From Glandiceps talaboti (taxonomy: Eukaryota > Hemichordata > Enteropneusta > Spengelidae), in contig NC_135563.1 of the NCBI RefSeq assembly GCF_964340395.1, positions 18,216,151 through 18,280,150 on the forward strand: 64,000 nt of DNA. The letters run 5' to 3'. Each line of letters opens with the position of its first letter. Position 1 is the first letter of the stretch. Positions 1 through 12,300 of the stretch are shown in pieces. The notes under the pieces were generated by a model. It ran no database searches. It had not been told where the DNA came from and worked only from the letters and a program-made list of their open reading frames with translations. The position numbers and the translations under genes are program-made.

Positions 1-1745
1 TAGTGCGATGTATATAGTTCTCGGAATAGGTTAAATCCTGGCTAACAGTACATTAACCTACACTTAAAGAAAAAGTACAAAAAAACATCCTCCTATGAAT
101 CATAAAGCTGTTATTACACTCTAAATGATACAGTAATTTAAAGTGGCCATATTGATGAAAAACATGTACAACCCATAACACCAAAGTAAAGTGTTTTCTG
201 TATGAACCACAATCATTTATAACATTCATATCAAGTGTAAAAGTATACCGTTTCGCCACATTAGAAAGGCCACATGCTAGACTTGTAAATATACCAATTG
301 AAAAAGTTTACTTTACATTTGATATGGCTGCTATAAATGAGTGTAGCACATAGAGGAAGTGCTTTACTTCAGTGTTACCTGTTGAATTTTTACTTCACAA
401 AATACACTACTATGTTTTTCTACTTGAAAAAACACACACTATAAAACAACAAAGACCAAGTCAAAGCTTGTACCTCATCAATTAAAAAAAAATATTTAAA
501 ACAAAATGTGTAAAAAAGTTTGTTATTATAAGCACAGGAAGAAATTTGTACACAAACTTCACACACAATTTTAGTTTTTTTTCAATTATTGAACCACAGT
601 CCCTATACATGTAGAGTCTATGATTGAACTAAACACACACATTTGGTGTATGTTAATTGTTTTATATTGCATTTTGAAGTAGAAAACCATTGTAAAATAG
701 TTTTAACCAAAAAAAAATCTAAAAGAGATACTCATTTTCATCCATATATTAGTCACCTAGTATATTCATTTACTTTTAAAAAAGAAAGAGAAAAAGTTTA
801 CTTGTAACTAAGAAAACTAGAAATTTGTGATCCGTTGAGAGACTAACTGAAAAAGTTTACCTGTACGGCCAAAATAGGGAAAAGAATTGTTTCTGGTCAG
901 GACTAGTCCAGCTCTAAATGGGTACAGTATTACATATTAAAAACTTCATTACTTTTACCAGTCTTGTCAAGGACTCATACTTCAAAACATAGCTTAATGT
1001 ACTTTTATTAATCCTCTTTCTCCCAACTCCTATTTAGATACAATACAAACAAATACCCCCTTGGGAGAAAGAGAATCACCTGATATTGTATTTACATTCA
1101 CCCCAGAAAGAGAAAAGTACACCCAGTATTGCTGAAAGATATAGACTCAAATTTCTAAACATGGCTTTTGTATACTTTTATTAACATTCAGAAGCACATG
1201 ATTGAAGTTTTTATTTCTGTATCTTGCACAATATCTTGTTTATTGGTTTAAACCTTAAAAGTACATAACTCTGGAAAGAGACAGTACACACACATAGTTG
1301 AAAGATATAGACTCAGATTTTGAAACATGGCTATGTATACTTTTATTTTATCAGAGAAGCACATTATTGAAATTTTAACTCTATTTGTTTGATGATTTAA
1401 ACCTTGCTAAAAGTACATTCACTATGGAAAGAGAAAGTATAACGCTGAAAGATATATCCTTGTAAATTCAAAACATGTCCCATCAGAAAACTCATTAACC
1501 TTGAGAAACACATGGTTGAACTTGTGTCTATAATCTCATTATCTGGTGTAATATCGGAGTGATTCAAACCTGGCTAAAGTACATTTACCTCAGAAAAAGA
1601 AATTACACTTGTACATCAGGAATTAAGCTTTAGACTTGTGAATTCACAGCATGTCTCAACAGTAAAATACCTATTAACCCTGAGAAGCACAACGGTTGAA
1701 TTTTTGTCTATAGTCTGGTGCCAGATCTTGATTAGTGTTTGTGTT
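1..1745. repeat. Degenerate tandem satellite, units about 150-170 bp
   Basis: Recurring landmarks are ctgaaagatatagactca (about 1132 and 1297), then diverged copies at about 1443 and 1625. Each is followed by an acatg-type core, a tacttttatta stretch, gaagcacatg.ttgaa, and (a)cctggctaaaagtacatt with aaagagaaagta. The first 80 bases of the window carry the same cctggctaa..gtacattaacct end. The 80-1080 part is more diverged, with recurrent aaaaagtttactt blocks. No coding potential; the array probably extends left of the window. Confidence 0.6.
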
Positions 1746-2115
1746 ATCCTCATTTTATTTAACTTCATTTTAAATTTTAAAACTCATTTCCTTTCCCCAT
1801 TTTATGAATGATGAAGACACTTCTATCCATATTATTGAGGAAACTGACATTTCAGAAAACTTCCAGGTAAATGTAAAATGTATCATTCCTGGCTCATCCA
1901 TCTCATATTTAGTAAATAGTTTTTTAATAATTTTTCTGAACCTATCATCTAAGATGACACTACATTCTACTTATATTCTGTAATAAACATGTAAATTTTA
2001 CCAAATCTAATTAAAGCTGCGTTTAATAGCTGTAATTGGAACATTTTTTGAAACTGTTTGTTTTGTTAAATATAACGACTTATTCATAATATTGTAGACC
2101 CTGAACAGTATTGAA

Positions 2116-2217
2116 TAGTCTAGTTGCTGACAGACCATATCCCATACTATCTTATCTTCATAGTATATATTATGAATATAACATAGTACAGAATACAGTC
2201 CGTCAGCAACTAGACTA
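2116..2217. mobile_element. Short MITE with terminal inverted repeats and direct flanks
   Basis: Terminal inverted repeats tagtctagttgctgac (2116-2131) and gtcagcaactagacta (2202-2217) match perfectly over 16 bp. The direct repeat agtattgaata flanks the insertion (2107-2117 and 2218-2228, sharing TA with the left end). No coding sequence. The superfamily is not assignable; the duplication is longer than the 2 bp of Tc/mariner or 8 bp of hAT. Confidence 0.65.
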
Positions 2218-2299
2218 AGTATTGAATAACCTATGGGTAAATGTATTTGTGTAGCTGTACATATAATATGAATTAATTTGGTGCAAAATTAGTAAAAAC

Positions 2300-2970
2300 A
2301 ATAGGGGTCATGAATATTCATTGTTCATCTAATACATATTCATATCTACTATGACCCTGTCACTCATCAGTCACATTTACATGTATCAGTGCTAGAACAA
2401 TAGATATGAAAAAAAAAATTTTAAATGCTGTTTCTTAGCAAAGGCATTAAATATGCGTAATGTGATAGCATGGAATGAGTCTCCAGAACCTAAAGTTGAT
2501 GAAAATACCTTTTATATCCTGTAGTTTCATTCCCCTTTAGGGAAAAGTGTCGAAATGATAAATGTCGTCTGTAGTGTTCTACAGCAAATTGATCTTACAT
2601 TAGTCATTTTTAAATACACATTCTATAAGAAGCTTAGCTGCAATAACATGACCTCTAATCCTTCAATAAATGTACAAAATGTGGAGTTAATATTTTTAAT
2701 CTGAGAATTAAACATAACATATTAGAAAGTGATGGCCTTGAGATATAGCTCACAAATGTGATGTCAATGTCCTTAAAACTACACTAGCTGCAACTGGGAT
2801 ATATTTTTCATCAAGTAACCAAATATGTATTCTGTAATAATTGATGAGTTACTTTAATATAGAAGGACATTGTGTCTGTTAATTAGTAGTCACTAATCCG
2901 TAGTTGGTGTAGTGACAAATTTAAATCTTGAGTGCAAGCTTCGTTTTGAATCTGTCACTACGTTAAAACT
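2300..2970. repeat. Diverged duplicated block, copy 1
   Basis: Shares ordered landmarks with 3680-4840: a tcatgaatattcattg core (2308), a ctccagaacc segment (2482), cactagctgcaactggga (about 2783), and gtagtgacaaatttaaatct (about 2910). Order and orientation match copy 2, so this is a diverged segmental or element duplication without genes. Confidence 0.55.
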
Positions 2971-3679
2971 TTTTTGTTTTTTGCCTTACAAACAGTTGAC
3001 AATATACATGTAGCCAAAGTTTCAACCAAGGCCAGTAACTACATCACTTCCACCAAAGTTCTGACTCTGTAATATAAGTGCAAGTGACTGAAACCAATGC
3101 ATTTCATTTTGTTCAAGTTTTTCATTGTTAATTTAGAACATATAGTGAATTCACAAGGTTTTCTTTCCCTGCAATATTAATATTATTGAAATAAAACTAG
3201 GGAATTCAAATAGCAATGCAATTATTAAGAGTTCAAGATTTCCCAAGTTGTCAGCAAGCGCTGTCAGGTTTCTAATTTGCTAAAAGCCATGTCATCCAAT
3301 TACTAGAGGTTGGAAACAGAAAAATCAAATATCAGTAAACTGCATAGAATTCTTATATGTAATATAATGAACTAATGGATGGATTTAATACAATGTCAGA
3401 TCCTCAATTTAATCCTTAACGCACGACTGACTGTAGTATATCGAACAAATACGTTTCTATTTATACACTGGAAAACGTTAAACTAACATTTTTCAATATG
3501 AAAGTAACAAGTCTTCACAGAAAACATGACCCTAGTCTTCCATTACAACAGTTTCATATATGAAGTACTTTTGAACTTTTATCATAGAAGGTACAACTGA
3601 GCTTTAATATATGAAAGTACTATTGAGATAGTCACTGATTATTATCAAAGAAATGGTTTGATTTTCACATTAAATGAGA

Positions 3680-4840
3680 ACACCACAATGAATATTCATG
3701 ACTCATGAATTAGAATACTTAGTCCCTCATGAATATTCATTGTGCAACCATGAATATATTATTTCTGCTGACTCCCATCATGCAATGCACACAGCAAAGA
3801 TACCCTATAAATGCACAAGATCAACGTGATATTTCTCTGAAATTGCAAATAATTGTAGGTGATGAAAAACCTTGAAATGGCTCTCTGGAACCCATAGTTG
3901 CTACTCCAAAGAAAAAAAATCTACAACATTTTGGCACTATTTCTTGATACATGACATATATGTTCACCAGGTAAATTGAAGGTCACAGTATCCGAGACCT
4001 TTATTTTATATCATGATTTTATAAAACAAAATTTATTCCCAGGGTAAAAATATTCCTTGAATTACACCTACTATTTTGTATTAAAAGTTGACTGACTCCA
4101 TTATTTATGCATTCTGAGACCGAAGTGTTTGCAATTTGCTTTTAGAAGACTATTTGTCAGGCTTTAAGGTCGCTTTTTCCAAGAATTGATATTCAGTGTA
4201 GGAATCAGCTCATCAAATTTGTATTTGTATTATTTCCTTTGAGTTATAGGTCAATTATCTACACATCAAACCATTACAGATTTATTGTTAGTGTGTTTTC
4301 ATCACTGTCACAGATCTTTTCTTCAAATTATCATTTAGAAACATTTGATGGTATGAATAGAAATGGATTCAAAAAGTTCAAAAGAGTGACTTTTCATACT
4401 ATATTGCACAGCATCTGACGAGATTTAATTCATTTTTTCTGATTGCACATTTTAAGTTATGTACTGAATTTAAATGTCATGACATGATATAGGCTCTTAA
4501 GAAAAAATCAATTTTTATGGCTTCTACGTTTTACACTGTTGCTAAGCCTAATCTACATTGCCAAACCTGCACTAACTGCAACTGGGACATGATTTTTCAT
4601 CAAATAACCAAAGATATACAGTCACTAGAAATTGGGCAATTACTTACAAAAAAGACATTATATCTGTTAATTATTTGTCAATATTATTTGTAGGTAGTGT
4701 AGTGACAAGTTTAAATCTGGAGTGAAAACTCTTTTTTTGAGTTGTCACCATTTTATAACTGTACTAGTTGTAACTGGAGTATCATTTCTTTGATCAGACA
4801 ACCACAATATACCTCACTGAAAATTGTTAAAGTGGCCATA
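3680..4840. repeat. Diverged duplicated block, copy 2, with extra partial copy
   Basis: Counterparts of the 2.3-3.0 kb block: a tcatgaatattcattgtg core (3727), ctctggaacc (3880), cactaactgcaactggga (about 4570), gtagtgacaagtttaaatct (about 4698). A third partial start follows at about 4757 (tgtactagttgtaactgga). Confidence 0.55.
3684..3744. repeat. Perfect 18-bp inverted repeat
   Basis: cacaatgaatattcatga (3684-3701) and tcatgaatattcattgtg (3727-3744) are perfect complements around a 25-base spacer. Each arm itself contains the palindrome atgaatattcat, which recurs at about 2310. Confidence 0.7.
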
Positions 4841-4926
4841 TGGATGAGAATTTGATATTTATTTTGGAATTGTATTTGATAAAACAGCTTCACTATGTTT
4901 TTCTACTTGAAAAAATAATGTGAAAT

Positions 4927-5080
4927 AACATATACCAAGTCCATGTTCGCAACTCAATAAAATGTAAAACATTAAACAATGTATAAAATGTTTGTTATTG
5001 TACGTACAATAACAAACTTTTTACACTTTTTGCATCTTTTTGCAACGTATTGAGTTATGAACATGGACTTGGTATATGTT
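4927..5080. repeat. Near-loopless foldback palindrome
   Basis: Two arms of about 77 bases meet at attgtac|gtacaat (centre 5003/5004). The outer ends aacatataccaagtccatgt and acatggacttggtatatgtt are perfect complements; the inner arms carry small gaps. A diverged single-arm relative lies at about 410-545 (ctatgtttttctacttgaaa, aaagtttgttatt). Confidence 0.75.
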
Positions 5081-5224
5081 TTTACCTGACCTTCAGTCAC
5101 TTTAGTCTATATTATCATTTAAATTGTATTTCTCTGAAAAATGCATTTTACATTGTACTTCTATCTTTGATACCATTGGTATTCATTTTGAGTCCATAAA
5201 TTGACAATGATATAATAATTTAAC

Positions 5225-5790
5225 ATTGTTATATGCATTTTTAATGCTATGATTACTATAAATAAATGCTGAGATTTTATTTTGAGAACTTTAAGTACAA
5301 CCTGTAAATTTAACAATGATTCCCCAATTATTAATATCATATAGATTTTTGATACTACGATTACAATTAAATAAATAATAAATAAATGTTTAGATTTCAT
5401 TTTCAGAATTAAAAGTACAACCTGTAAATTTAATAACATAATAATTCTCCATTTATTATATACATTTTTAATGCTATGATTACTATAAATAAATGTTAAG
5501 ATTTTATTTCGAGAATTTCTAGTACAGTGTTTAAATTTTTATAATTCAATAATTCTTCAACTATCATATACCTTTATAAAAATGGTATTATTATGAATAA
5601 ACATTGATAATCATTTTCAGAATTTAATAATAATTCTTCAATTATTAATATTATATATATTTTTAATGCTGTGATTACACTAAATAAACAAATGTTAAGA
5701 TTTCTTTTTGAGAATTAAAAAGTAATAATTTAATAATTCTCCATTATTATATATATTTTTAATGCTATGATTACTACGAATAAATGTACT
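5225..5790. repeat. AT-rich tandem repeat, about 120-bp unit, 5 copies
   Basis: Each unit has tttttaatgctatgattact, then ataaataaatgttaagattt, gagaatt..aagta, and aataattctccattatta. Copies begin near 5237, 5345, 5463, 5570 (poorer), 5658 and 5756 (partial). The 92-codon minus-strand frame over it is an artefact of the repeat. Confidence 0.7.
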
Positions 5791-5799
5791 GTTGTGATC

Positions 5800-8700
5800 C
5801 TATTTTGATAAATTACAGGACAGCCAGAAATCACGTGCATGTACTCTCATTTCAAATCAGTATACTTTCAGTATTATCATTCTGCTGTGAAGCTGAAACA
5901 TTTAAAGACGAGAAGTTGTCAAATGCATCAACGCACATGAAAAATATCCTCATGATTTTAAACTGTATGTATATAGGCACTGAACAAACTACAATGTAAA
6001 GTATGCAGTAATAATTCTAACTCACATGACTCCATAAATTTACAGTCATTCAACTTTTGATACTACTTTGTTAAATTTGAACAGAAGAATTAAAATTATT
6101 TCACCTCAGATGAATAGTACAGATCTTTCTAGCTATAGCATGCTTATCATATTATTTCCAAATCCTTGCATTGCATAGTATTTTCAGTTTGACTTCGCCT
6201 TCTAACTTTAAAACAATCTTTAGTCACAAATTCATTCATTATTAAAATTAAGAAAAACCCTTTTAAATTGAAAAAATCATTTACCTTGCATGAATTAAAT
6301 GTCACTGCAGGAAACTTTATAAATCACCACTTGTATTAGTCATGCTACTTGATATACACAAAACAGAAAAAAAAGGTAGAGATTAATTCAACACATGACT
6401 TAATTTGTATTAATCTATCTCATCAGGCGGCAGCTGATCCATTAAAACTAAGGCATGAAACGTCTTATTGACATCGAGAGTCTTGTGGATTTCAACATTT
6501 ACTCCGTTTCAGTTTCATGCTTTCTCCATAAATTAACAGAAAGGTCTCCTCTGATTACACACGTACACATTTTTCAATGAAATTGTGCCCAAAATCAATA
6601 TTGAATGTGTATTCAAACCTAAAGTAACAGTGTTTTGAATACAAGAATCGTTTGTTTTGTACACCCATTTGATAAGTATCCACGTATAGTAATTATACCC
6701 CACTACATACAAAGTAGTTAGGGAATTTTGTAACTCGATGTAAAATAAATTACATTTGGAAAGAAAATTTAGTTTACACATTTGTTGGTATGTCATAAAC
6801 TACGAAATGTTTTGTTAAGGGCAGCAAATACTTAGTAGTTAAAATCTACCTGACTTCCCACATCACTTTACAGCATTCCCTAACAAATGTATGGTATATA
6901 TAGAGAAACCATTTTCACCAGATTTCTCCCTTTCTGTATATTGATGTTCCCCAGCCTTTAGTAAAAACACTGACTAAACATAAGGCATTTAAATATATTG
7001 TTTTATATTTCTCGTCAAACTAATGTTTCTCACTAAAAATGAAAATCAAGTGAAAGTTATAAATCTTGTGATTATATTCAATTTGACATCCTTAAATATA
7101 TTATATATTGCAACTTCCCTATTTTAAAATTGATTATAATATCTGATGAAAAGTAATTCTGTGATGATAATAAAATAGATAAATGAATGGATTCATTTTC
7201 AAATTCACAAGTTGGTGATGTCATAATTATTGTGCCATCAATCATATATGAAGAGTTACTGGGGAAGCATACCTTTTAAAATCATTCTGTTTAATAAAAA
7301 CTTGGATGTTTCATGAAATAAAGTGCATTGTTTCATTCACTATCACTTATCAGAGTTGGCATTGATATCCCTTTAATTTCAAAATGTATATATGGTAGCA
7401 ACAGTTATGGCTTTTTAAAAAAACTACTAGTATATCATATGTACAACCAGATGAATTCCAAGTGTATTCTTGTTTCTAGTACATACTATTCTCTATTTAA
7501 GTATTATGTCAAGTGTGGAAAGTCAAAGATAAACTGTATGGATAAAGCGTGCCTGGTTTTCCCTTGAAAGGAATTACAGAAAACTAAATTTAAACAGATT
7601 TTCCCATCTTTGGATAGTATGTACAAATTGAACCGTAAAAACAATCTGTATTTAACAGTACATTTAACAGTGCTTATTCATAGATTCCTCAATGTCATTC
7701 CCTGTATATTTAGCACATGCTTGTTTCAACTTCTTATTGGGTGAGTGTGATAATTGTATTTTAATAATGATATGCACTGTATTCACTTTCTACTGCCAAT
7801 TTTTAAAATAATCACTTGTATGCATTATCACCATTTCACATTAAGTAATATTTATTGATAATAAATCTTTCCTCAATGAATTTAATATTTCTTATTCTTG
7901 GAATGAGTTTTGAAATTAGTATTGTGAGCAGGCAGACACACGATACAGACATTGTTAATTCAGAGCAAGTAAAAAACTCATCAATAAATTTCATGCGAGT
8001 TCAGACAGGACTATAGATACAAACATCACATCACATAAATCCCACCTGAAAATAAGCCTACGTAATGGGTCTGCTGACTTAGTTACGTTTAATAAGCTTG
8101 AACTCTCTACTGCCTTAAACTAAATGAGTTTTATAGCCTTCAATAATAGAATTAAAGTGACTGTTCAGTCGGTTGAAATGGCCAGGTTTGAGACTTGCAA
8201 TTCCTTCTACAGCATGCCCTCGTACAGGGTAAATTGGTTGATGCATGTGGTTATCTCATCGAGGCCATCGGTAATGACTATCATGTAGCTACACATACTA
8301 ATGGATTGTACAACCAAACATGAAAACTTTAACGAATCACTAGGAGGTATCATGAAGATAACTGTCAATTATGTAACACAAATTATAGATCTGTTCTATG
8401 AAAACATTTATTACTCATGCTAATATCCACAAAATTATTCAGCACAATTTATTTGATAACTTGGGGCCAAATGACAGTAATGACCAAATGCAACTTATAC
8501 CAAACTAGACACTAATCATGTAGGCAATAATCATAATGATTGAACTACAGGGTGACTTACTTGTATCCATAGCAATAAATCCTGGCAAATAGGCATGAAT
8601 ACTTGTCAGTGTGCAAGCTAGGCTACAGTGTATAAACTATTGAGTGTTACACCTAGGAAATTTTTCAGTTTTCATTTCATGGTAAGTTTGAAATTTCTTT

Positions 8701-9060
8701 ACTATGAACTACTGTATTCTTACTATTTGTTTTATGTTTTAAATTTAATATTTTTTGTATGTTTGGAATTTCTTAATATTTAGTATTTTAATTGCACTAC
8801 TGTATTTTAAGTTTTAATTTTGCATATTTTTTTCTGTTTTTTGAATGATGAACCTTCTGCCTTCTTTGCAATGGTATGCTGAAAACAAAAATAATCCTTG
8901 CAACAGTCAGTGGATTTGACCAACATGGGCAGGTCATAGACATGTATTTATTTCTTAAATGCACCATTTTTTTTTTTATCCCTAATTAGGAACAGATTCT
9001 GTGTTAAGACCTAATTAAAAAAATTGTTTGGTTGTTCATGCTGACCCTAAACTTTTTTTA
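5800..9060. other. No gene seen
   Basis: AT-rich unique sequence with only short random frames. One CpG-containing island at about 6424-6540 stands out (see findings). Nothing in it has convincing exon boundaries. Confidence 0.5.
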
Positions 9061-9061
9061 T

Positions 9062-9333
9062 GTATTCGAGAAAAAAAAATCATGAAAATTGTGAAGTCTC
9101 CCTGGAAATAGTGGATGCGGAAACTGACACTTAAAAAGACAATATAAAACTGTTCTTCCAATCTGTAATGGTTGTACATATGATGAGAAGAAACCAATAA
9201 CACAGAGACTGTGTGGAAAACAACGGAAAACATAACTACCTGAACTAGACACTCACATATGGAAAAAAAATATATAGAAAAATTAAAATGAAAAATCTCC
9301 CTACCCCACCTATTCTAAAATTGAGCGCAAGTG
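9062..9333. repeat. Dispersed repeat family A, copy 1
   Basis: Matches 40592-40855 in the same orientation: aaaatcatgaaaatt.tgaagtct, ttccaatctgtaat.g, cagaga..gt/atac..ggaaaacaacgg, ctacctgaactagacactca, and accccacctattctaaaatt. No coding frame or terminal inverted repeat was found, so the class is unknown. Confidence 0.75.
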
Positions 9334-12300
9334 GAATCACACTATTTTTTTGTTAGGCCTAAGGCTGTATATACTGATACTCATAAAAAGTATTGCCTAA
9401 TTCTTTTGTTAAAATTAATACATTATTGATACATTATTTCAGAATGATGAGTGAGTTGTAAGTCTTTTTTCAAAGCAAATTGCTTTAAGAAATGAGTTGA
9501 AACATTTCAGAATAACAAAAACATACTGTCAGACACATTAAATAAAAGATATTCTTAGTATTTGCATAATGTTACATGCAACTCTTTTCATTTCAGTACC
9601 CAATTAATTTTGCATAACAAGTTATGCCAAATAGCAAAGCAAGACTAATAGTTGCCAAATTCTTCATTAGCAAATGACTATAGAAATATTGCTTCAAAAT
9701 AGTTGAATTGTTTTTTGTGTGAGTACTTGCATGTTATAGAAATGTTTTGAAAGGTTGTTTCACTGAAATGTCATTTTTCCTGAATGATCACATTTACAGT
9801 TACTGTATTGTTTTGAAATTTCACTCTAGGACTATTGAATTGTTGCCATTTCTTTTCTCAGTGATTGCATTATAGAAATGTATTGAAATGTTATGTAAAT
9901 GGTATGCGGATGTTTGATTATTAAAATGTTGTGGAAGTCCTCTTGACAAACATATTTGGATAAAAGTGCACCTAACACTCCTCCATAGGTAGCGGATCAA
10001 GTCATTTAAGTAACAGTCACATCTCCAAGTAAACAAGCAACTTCTCTGTAGGAGTCCTTACATTGTATAGACTATGACTTCCTGAACAACTCTCTCTCTC
10101 CTTTTCTTAATGGATTTTTCTTTTTTAAGTCAAATTTGTAGACTGCATTAGAAGCTGACACTAATAGCCAAAGTTGTTTTGTTGAGTTTGGCCTGACAAC
10201 AGAGTAGTGACAGAAAGGGTTGCAATAAGTAGCTTGCTAACATCACAAGAATAAAACCAAACGAATATAAATACCAGCTATTATATACCTGAGAACTCAA
10301 GTGAACCTGAGATATCTCACAAGTGCAGATGTCTGAGTACATTCTGCACTGAGAATTTAATTATCCCCTTCCCTACACCATTACCAGGTTCCAAGGTTCC
10401 AAAACCTTTAGCAAAAATATAGAATGATGTATAATCCCATTCTGGGTCCGCTGATATATCTGGCCTGATATAAATAATCTGTTGCACTGCTCCTATTAGT
10501 TATTTTCATAAACGGAAGCATTTTCCACTCTACTTTAAGCTGAATCAATATAAAAGTGAAACCTTTTATGTTTGGTTTCAATTATAATCTAAGACTTGTA
10601 TTCATGCAATTGTAAACATATTTGCAGTGAAAACAATTTGGGAGCAAACTGAAGCATAAAAGTGGTTTCAACAGAAACTCATTTAGGATGTCAATAACAT
10701 GTTTGCACGCTTTTTGACTTTTGTATTCTCGAATCATGACTTATATAGTCATACAAGCTATAGGTGAATCAACAAACAAGTATAAACTTATACTGAAAAA
10801 AACCTTTCAAGTTGTTTGCAATTACAACTTTTACACCAACCTTTACTCAAAATGGTTCAATCCTTCTACTAGCTGTGTTAGAATGTACCAAGCTTCTCTA
10901 TGATAGTACTCAATACACAGGCTTGACATCCATATGTAAATGATACAAATAAAATTCAGTGTACAAATTAATTGTTTGTCAACAAATTGTATTTGTTAGA
11001 TGCTGAGTTGGAACAAACAATTCAAGGCCCATTATTCAATATATATATATATAAAAGGACTAACTCTGTCTATAGCTCTGCCAAACAAATAGTTTTCATG
11101 GCTAAATTGTTAATCCTTATTTGCCATATTGGACCAGCTAATGAGGTGCCTTTTAATATTCTTTCTTTTTTTAGGCAGCCATCATTTATTCTTTTTTTTC
11201 AATACCCTGCTTTTTAAAGCATTTGTGACTGTGCCATGTGCACAAGCCTATGAAAAAAAACTATTTGCATAAAAAAAGTTCATTTCTATATTAAATCAAA
11301 TGATATTTCCAAGTTATTGACATGGAGAACAGTTTTTATGCGTTACGTTATAATTTTAGATTCCATTTTTAAATAGGAATACAGTTCATTTTTGGAACAT
11401 AATTTTGTTACAAATACACTAATCTTTTAGGAGTATAAATTTTGTTCTTGATCATATGACTCATCACTGTTGATAGAGTTACGTTCATCAAATATTGCAC
11501 TGCAACAGATCTTGATAGAATTTCCTCCTCTACTGATTGTTCAAATCATGGTTCACATACCAGTATTAAAACTGAACAAAGCTATGTACCAATATTCTGT
11601 TTTAGACTGCTTCAATATAATAACAGATAACACACGCAGACAGACAGTCAGAGCAAACAAACCAAATTTATATTTTATATTTCTCCCGCAATTTCAACAA
11701 AAGTTGCAAATTGTAGATTATTATTTTTCCTTGTTAGTTTGTTGACTTGTATCATTATAGTACGTAACATCGTTTCATTTTATATGAACAGCTGTCATTT
11801 TAATAACATTTATTACAAATGTAAATCTCATCAAATTGAACACTCACTATGGAAATGTATGTGACAGTGTGTATATAAGTGGATCATATTTGCTTCAAAC
11901 TTTCTAATTGATGATACAATTTTTTTAACAATGAAGTGAACAGAAATGAGAATCAAGACAGCATCTCGACCATTTCATGATCCTAAAATTTGTCGTTTGG
12001 GGAAGAAAATAATTTTGTTCTTGATACTTCATATACTAACATGAACATTTCTACAATCAGCTGTCATCTTTTAGTGAATTTCACATGTGTTAATTTGTCA
12101 CATTAGTGGCAGAAAAATGAGCTTACAAAATAGACGAACAGCTAGTTTAGGTTTCAAACACTATCAAATTTTTCCTGAACATTTCATTGTATGTGATAAC
12201 AAGATGATAACATAGCAAAGAAAATGATATTTTATTGTATATATCTTTCTCATTTCAAATGCTACTCAAGTTTTTTTATCAAAATATTTCCATTTCACAA

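Noticed and set aside
5161-5439. 92-codon minus-strand frame with repeated QVVL.ILK motif
   Set aside because: Produced by the 120-bp AT-rich tandem repeat.
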